From Paucibacter sp. TC2R-5 (lineage in GTDB: Bacteria; Pseudomonadota; Gammaproteobacteria; Burkholderiales; Burkholderiaceae_C), in contig NZ_JAJIRQ010000003.1 in assembly GCF_025717605.1 (NCBI RefSeq), forward strand, positions 372,001-436,000: a DNA stretch of 64,000 nt, read 5' to 3'. Below are positions 60,508-64,000 of this stretch, piece by piece. The notes under the pieces were generated by a model. The model was given only the letters and a program-made list of their open reading frames with translations, did no database searches and was not told the DNA's origin. The position numbers and the translations under genes were made by a program. Within the stretch, counting starts at the first letter, position 1; the number at the start of each line of letters is the position of its first letter.

Positions 60508-62685
60508 CTACAAGACCTTCATTTCTCGCAACAAGCGCTCGGCCTTGTCCACCACTTTCATCTGCCACAGCATATAGCGCGCATCCAGGCAGATGCTGCG
60601 CGAGCGCTTGGCATCAAAGTCCCAGCTGTCGATGACACTGTCCAGCGTGCCGTCAAACAGCAAGCCCACCAACTCGGCCCGGTCGTTCAAGACCGGCGAG
60701 CCGGAGTTGCCGCCGGTGGTGTCCAGGGTGGCCAAAAAATTGACCGGTACCGAATCCAGGCTAGCCACCTTGTAGTCATCAAACTGACGCGCTTTGATAG
60801 CCGCCAACTGCGGCGCCGGCGCATTGAATTCACCCTCGCCGGTATGCTTGGCAGCAATGCCGCGCAGCGTCGTGAAGGCCTGCCAATCGGCGCCGTCCAC
60901 CGCGCCCTTGCGCCCTTGAACATGACCGTAAGCGACCCGCAGCGTGCTGTTGGCGTCCGGGTACACCACCTCGCCTTGACTGGCTTTGTAGGCGATCAAG
61001 GCCCGCATGGTGCCGGCATAGGCTTGGCCGATTTGGCCACTGAGCTCTTTGTCACGGGCCTCGCGCGTTTCATCATCGGCATACAAGGCCACCGCCGCCT
61101 TGATGAGGCTGTCGTCACTGGCCTTGAACGCCGCCACATCGCGCGTCAACCAGGCCATGCGCTCGGTCTGCTGCTGCAACTGACTGCCACTGTAAATGGG
61201 CGACAAGCGCGCTTTGATGGCCGCCTCAATCATGCCGGGCTGCAGCCCCAAGGCCGCCAGCAGAGGCTGGTTCAGTTGTGCGGCCGGCAAGGCCAAATAC
61301 TGGGCAAAGAAATGCGCACTCAGCCCCTGATCCACCGGCTCGTCATAGCGGCGTTGCAGCGTTTCCAGGCTCTGGCTGAAGGCCAGGCTGTCGCGGGCTT
61401 GAAAGCCAGGCTTGCGCTGCGCATCAGGCAAGGCTTGCTGCTGCGCGTGTTGGTAGAGGCTGCGCGCTGTGTCCAGCAATTGAGGCGCCACATAATCCAA
61501 CAAGAGTTCGGCACGGACAATCTCCTGGCGCTGTGCCAGCAAGCGTTCAACCTGGGCCAGATCGGCGCCGTACCGCGCTTGGCGGCCTGCATCAGCAGCT
61601 ACCCAGCGCTTCAAATCAGCAAAGCCTTGCGACTTGCGCGCCAAGATGTCGCTGCGCTCAAAGCTGGCTTGCTGACCCTGCATATTCTTGTGGCCATTGC
61701 TGATGCCGGCGACCCGGTCAGCCAGTGCAATCTCGGCGTCGCGCCGGCCGGCGGTTGCGGCCTTGATCAGGGCGAGTTGCTCGCCCATCAAGCGGATATG
61801 GCTGGGTTGCCACTCAGAGAAGGTGAAGTCCACCTCGGCCGGCAAACGGTGCCTGTTGGTATGTCCGGGGTAGCCGGCCACCATCACAAAATCTCCCTCC
61901 TTGAGCGGCTGCCTGGCCAACTTCAGATGATGCTTGGGCTCGAAGGGCTTGTTGTCGGGACTGAAGTCGGCCGGGCGACCGTCTGGCCCGACGTAGGCGC
62001 GATAGAAGCTGTAGTCCCCGGTGTGGCGCGGCCACATCCAGTTGTCGGCATCGCCGCCGAACAGACCCACGCCGAGCGCGGGCGCGTGCACCAAACGGAT
62101 GTCACGCAACTCCAGCTGCTTGATCAACTGGTATTGCGAGCCGCCATAGAAACTGCTCACTTCGCAGCGGTGCCCAGCATCGGCCTCGCAATCGGCGGTC
62201 AAGCGTTTTTGAATCGCCTCGATCGCATCAAAACGCGCCTTGCCTCGCAAGGCTTGAACCTTGCGATCCAGCACTTGCGCGCTGACATCCGTCACCGCCA
62301 CCGTCACATAGACCCGACTGCCGGGCTCGGCGGGCAACTCCTCGGTCAAACTCGCGGCCAAGAACCCGTCTTTGAGCAAGTCGCGCTGCGCACTGGTGTT
62401 GTATTGGATGCTGCCGTAGGCGCAGTGATGGTTGGTCACGATCAGCCCTTGCGGTGACACAAACGAAGCCGTGCAGCCGCCCAGGCTGACGACGGCCCCC
62501 ATCGGGAACTCGGTCAGCTGCGACAGACGGCTGGGCTCGATCTTCAGACCGGCGGCTCTCAAGCCACTGGCAATCTGCGGCAATTGCTGCGGCATCCACA
62601 TGCCTTCGGCGGCCTGAGCAGGCATTTGCGCCATGGCGGCGATGGCCGAGATAAGTCCCAAAATCTTAAATTTTTTGATGCGCAC
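60508..62685 (-). CDS. S46-family dipeptidyl peptidase (DPP7-like), exported (GTG start)
   Basis: A 725-residue exported serine peptidase that releases dipeptides from oligopeptides. After a signal peptide (residues about 1-24, ending AQA) come AEGMWMPQQLP, the catalytic His in GLIVTNHHCAYG, the catalytic Asp in WPRHTGDYSFYRAYVG and the catalytic Ser in TTGGNSGSPVLND. The residue 18 positions after the Ser is Gly (LLFDGT), where DPP11 has Arg for acidic P1; Gly fits DPP7-like hydrophobic preference. GTG 62685 is preferred to a TTG three codons earlier, which is too close to the AAAGG site. Confidence 0.9.
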   Translation of the reverse strand: MRIKKFKILGLISAIAAMAQMPAQAAEGMWMPQQLPQIASGLRAAGLKIEPSRLSQLTEFPMGAVVSLGGCTASFVSPQGLIVTNHHCAYGSIQYNTSAQRDLLKDGFLAASLTEELPAEPGSRVYVTVAVTDVSAQVLDRKVQALRGKARFDAIEAIQKRLTADCEADAGHRCEVSSFYGGSQYQLIKQLELRDIRLVHAPALGVGLFGGDADNWMWPRHTGDYSFYRAYVGPDGRPADFSPDNKPFEPKHHLKLARQPLKEGDFVMVAGYPGHTNRHRLPAEVDFTFSEWQPSHIRLMGEQLALIKAATAGRRDAEIALADRVAGISNGHKNMQGQQASFERSDILARKSQGFADLKRWVAADAGRQARYGADLAQVERLLAQRQEIVRAELLLDYVAPQLLDTARSLYQHAQQQALPDAQRKPGFQARDSLAFSQSLETLQRRYDEPVDQGLSAHFFAQYLALPAAQLNQPLLAALGLQPGMIEAAIKARLSPIYSGSQLQQQTERMAWLTRDVAAFKASDDSLIKAAVALYADDETREARDKELSGQIGQAYAGTMRALIAYKASQGEVVYPDANSTLRVAYGHVQGRKGAVDGADWQAFTTLRGIAAKHTGEGEFNAPAPQLAAIKARQFDDYKVASLDSVPVNFLATLDTTGGNSGSPVLNDRAELVGLLFDGTLDSVIDSWDFDAKRSRSICLDARYMLWQMKVVDKAERLLREMKVL

Positions 62686-62867
62686 GAGAGGCAAGCCTTT
62701 TCAAAGAGGCTCGCAGCCTACACCGTGGCTAGCCCCATGCCAAAAGTAAGGCTCCATGGGTTTTCACAGTCGGCACCGCGCTTCGACTGGATATTCCCCC
62801 AGCCTTGACCGATTGCCAAGCTGACATGAAACTGACACCTAGTCGCCCGCAAGCACGGAGGTGTGCC

Positions 62868-63131
62868 ATGACCCTGGTTCAGCTGACTCAGATCAAGCGC
62901 TGGTTGTTCCTGCATGGCCGCCGACACCCGCTGGAGTTGTGTGCCTGGGACATGGTACTGACGGCCTGGGTGATCGGCTGGGTGGCTCTGCCGGCGCTGC
63001 TGCTGATCCATGAATGGGCCTTGTTGCCCTTATGCCCGGCGGGCTTTTTGCTGCCGGGCTTTTACGCCTCGTGGCGAGTTCGGCTGCATCGCAGCGGGCG
63101 CCTGCGTTGCGACTGGCTGACGGCGCTGTGA
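62868..63131 (+). CDS. Small two-helix membrane protein
   Basis: An 87-residue protein with two hydrophobic stretches, DMVLTAWVIGWVALPALLLI and WALLPLCPAGFLLPGFYASW, and a basic tail (RLHRSGRLRCDW). A strong GGAGG lies six bases before the ATG at 62868, and a terminator follows the stop, so it is a real single gene. The same frame extends upstream to 62805 without a better start. I do not recognise the family. Confidence 0.75.
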   Translation: MTLVQLTQIKRWLFLHGRRHPLELCAWDMVLTAWVIGWVALPALLLIHEWALLPLCPAGFLLPGFYASWRVRLHRSGRLRCDWLTAL

Positions 63132-63141
63132 ACCCAGCAAC

Positions 63142-63167
63142 AAAAAGCCCTCTGACGAGGGCTTTTT
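63142..63167 (+). terminator. Bidirectional terminator after the small membrane protein
   Basis: AAAAAGCCCTC (63142-63152) and GAGGGCTTTTT (63157-63167) pair over 11 bp around a four-base loop and have T runs on either strand. It serves the plus-strand membrane-protein gene and can also stop transcripts of the minus-strand hypothetical at 63191. Confidence 0.9.
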
Positions 63168-63190
63168 GATCGCGAGGTACGAAGGCTGAC

Positions 63191-63562
63191 TCAGTGGATC
63201 AAGCCTATCCATTCCCCGGCTTGCTGATAATTATTGAACATGCGCATCGCCAATTCACGCAAGCTCGCATTAGCGCTGGCGTGACCCTGAGCCAAGCGCT
63301 CGCAGGCATACAGGCGGTCATAGAGCATGCGGGTCGGCTGCAGGGCCAAACCCTCTTGCGCCATCAGCGCGTGAAAGCGTTGCAGATCGCCGCCATCTAC
63401 CGGCCCAACAATCGGTGAGCCGAATTCAAGCGAGGACTGTGGGCGCAGCGCCGGATCGAACGAATGCCCATTGAAGACGTAATCGGGCGAAGCCTCGCGC
63501 AGATCGAAATAGATCGGTGCGCTAAGCGGCAGATCTGGTGTCAGGCGATAGACGTTGCTCAT
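63191..63562 (-). CDS. Hypothetical protein
   Basis: A 123-residue protein, MSNVYRLTPDLPLSAPIYFD at the start, hydrophilic with no signal peptide. The C-terminal part is helical and aromatic-rich (ELAMRMFNNYQQAGEWIGLI). I do not recognise a family. ATG 63562 is chosen because GAGGAA lies five bases upstream; an ATG at 63595 extends it by 11 residues. It is downstream of dcd on the same strand, with the MITE-like element in the gap. Confidence 0.7.
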   Translation of the reverse strand: MSNVYRLTPDLPLSAPIYFDLREASPDYVFNGHSFDPALRPQSSLEFGSPIVGPVDGGDLQRFHALMAQEGLALQPTRMLYDRLYACERLAQGHASANASLRELAMRMFNNYQQAGEWIGLIH

Positions 63563-63671
63563 GGCTTCCTCGGCTTGGGGCTTGGATAGCTCCATGATGC
63601 CGGCCTGAGCAAAAACTTAAATCCGAAAAAGCCGGCATTTCACCCGCTGATTCGATTCAAGTTTTCTTCTT

Positions 63672-63773
63672 AGGACTTACGCAAAATTGTTCCAGCTAGG
63701 CATGACGCCAAAGGCAGTACGCCTTGTACGACAAGGCGTCGGAACGACGCTGGGGCGGTTTTGCGTAAGTCCT
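63672..63773. mobile_element. MITE-like element, 102 bp
   Basis: Perfect 15-bp terminal inverted repeats, AGGACTTACGCAAAA (63672-63686) and TTTTGCGTAAGTCCT (63759-63773), flank a core with no ORF. The flanking bases TCTT (63668-63671 and 63774-63777) are a perfect 4-bp direct repeat, consistent with a target duplication. The core holds a hairpin, CGCCTTG (63720-63726) with CAAGGCG (63732-63738). It sits 4 bases past the dcd stop and may act as, or separate, its terminator. Confidence 0.7.
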
Positions 63774-63777
63774 TCTT

Positions 63778-64000
63778 TCACGTTTTAGGCAGCGTCACGC
63801 CACGCTGGCCCTGGTACTTGCCGCCACGGTCCTTGTAGCTGGTCTCGCAGACCTCGTCGCTCTCGAAGAACAGCACCTGCGCACAGCCCTCGCCCGCATA
63901 GATTTTGGCCGGCAGCGGCGTGGTGTTGCTGAACTCCAGCGTCACATAGCCTTCCCACTCGGGCTCAAACGGCGTCACGTTAACGATGATGCCGCAGCGC
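63778..64000 (-). CDS. dcd: dCTP deaminase, C-terminal part (cut by window edge)
   Basis: The frame is open to the right edge, so only about 73 C-terminal residues are seen: [20 protein letters not shown], then [20 protein letters not shown] and [20 protein letters not shown], ending in GVTLPKT. This is the conserved C-terminal half of dCTP deaminase, which makes dUTP from dCTP for thymidylate synthesis. The nucleotide-binding and trimer-contact segments are intact and the stop codon is normal, so the downstream insertion element has not damaged the gene. Confidence 0.94.

Noticed and set aside
60439-62457. 672-codon open frame antisense to the S46 peptidase
   Set aside because: Codon-bias shadow of a gene with clear catalytic motifs; the translation has no recognisable domain or ribosome site.

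Overview
The window is ordinary high-GC (roughly 60-65% by eye) chromosome of a free-living, motile, heterotrophic betaproteobacterium. Gene content and order point to Burkholderiales, probably the Roseateles/Paucibacter/Rubrivivax side: hemC-hemD-hemX-hemY, yicC-gmk-rpoZ-spoT, argH divergent from an AlgZ/AlgR-type pair, and a short intergenic repeat of a kind I associate with that order. The genus is inference. Coding density is very high and there is no gene-free stretch above about 225 bp. I see no prophage, integrase, full-length insertion sequence, CRISPR array or rRNA. Three tRNA genes are present.

Layout. 0-5 kb: a tightly overlapping minus-strand operon for aerobic CoA-dependent breakdown of an aromatic acid, most like 2-aminobenzoyl-CoA (two-domain flavoprotein, SDR, MarR regulator, enoyl-CoA hydratase, acyl-CoA dehydrogenase cut by the window edge). 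5-10 kb: tRNA-Ser(CGA), serS, ispH, an FKBP-type PPIase, radC, an Smr protein and a truncated haemoglobin. 10-16.5 kb: motility and c-di-GMP genes (FleN-like ATPase, GGDEF protein, cheR-cheD-cheB, EAL-CBS-GGDEF protein). 16.5-27.4 kb: housekeeping (hemW, rdgB, rph, a Ser/Thr phosphatase and kinase, yicC, gmk, rpoZ, spoT, greB) and a CaiB-type gene. 27.4-32 kb: two identical tRNA-Arg(ACG) genes and the haem operon. 32-43 kb: BaeSR-like two-component genes, a dihaem peroxidase, ppc, a YjfB-like motility peptide, a REC-TPR regulator with a minimal kinase, and an AlgR/AlgZ pair. 43-52 kb: argH, a bacteriohaemerythrin, dinB, a TPR-GAF kinase and an FMN-dependent hydroxyacid dehydrogenase. 52-64 kb: peptide and amino-acid use (YfcC-type carrier, secreted metzincin-like protease, map, POT peptide transporter, S46 dipeptidyl peptidase), a large CoA-transferase, small hypotheticals, a MITE-like element and the 3' part of dcd.

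How parts fit. The chemotaxis and c-di-GMP genes, the YjfB-like peptide behind a FliA-like promoter and the REC-TPR/kinase pair suggest motility control spread over several loci. The protease, S46 peptidase, POT transporter, MetAP and YfcC genes suggest a neighbourhood for using extracellular protein. The less expected signals are non-coding: a dispersed repeat that fills gene-gene gaps from a stop codon to the next Shine-Dalgarno, a 102-bp MITE with a 4-bp target duplication abutting dcd, paired direct repeats on the aromatic-CoA promoter, a perfect 19-bp palindrome before ppc, and a tRNA-Ser promoter inside a long inverted repeat. I did not find a clear undescribed multi-gene system.
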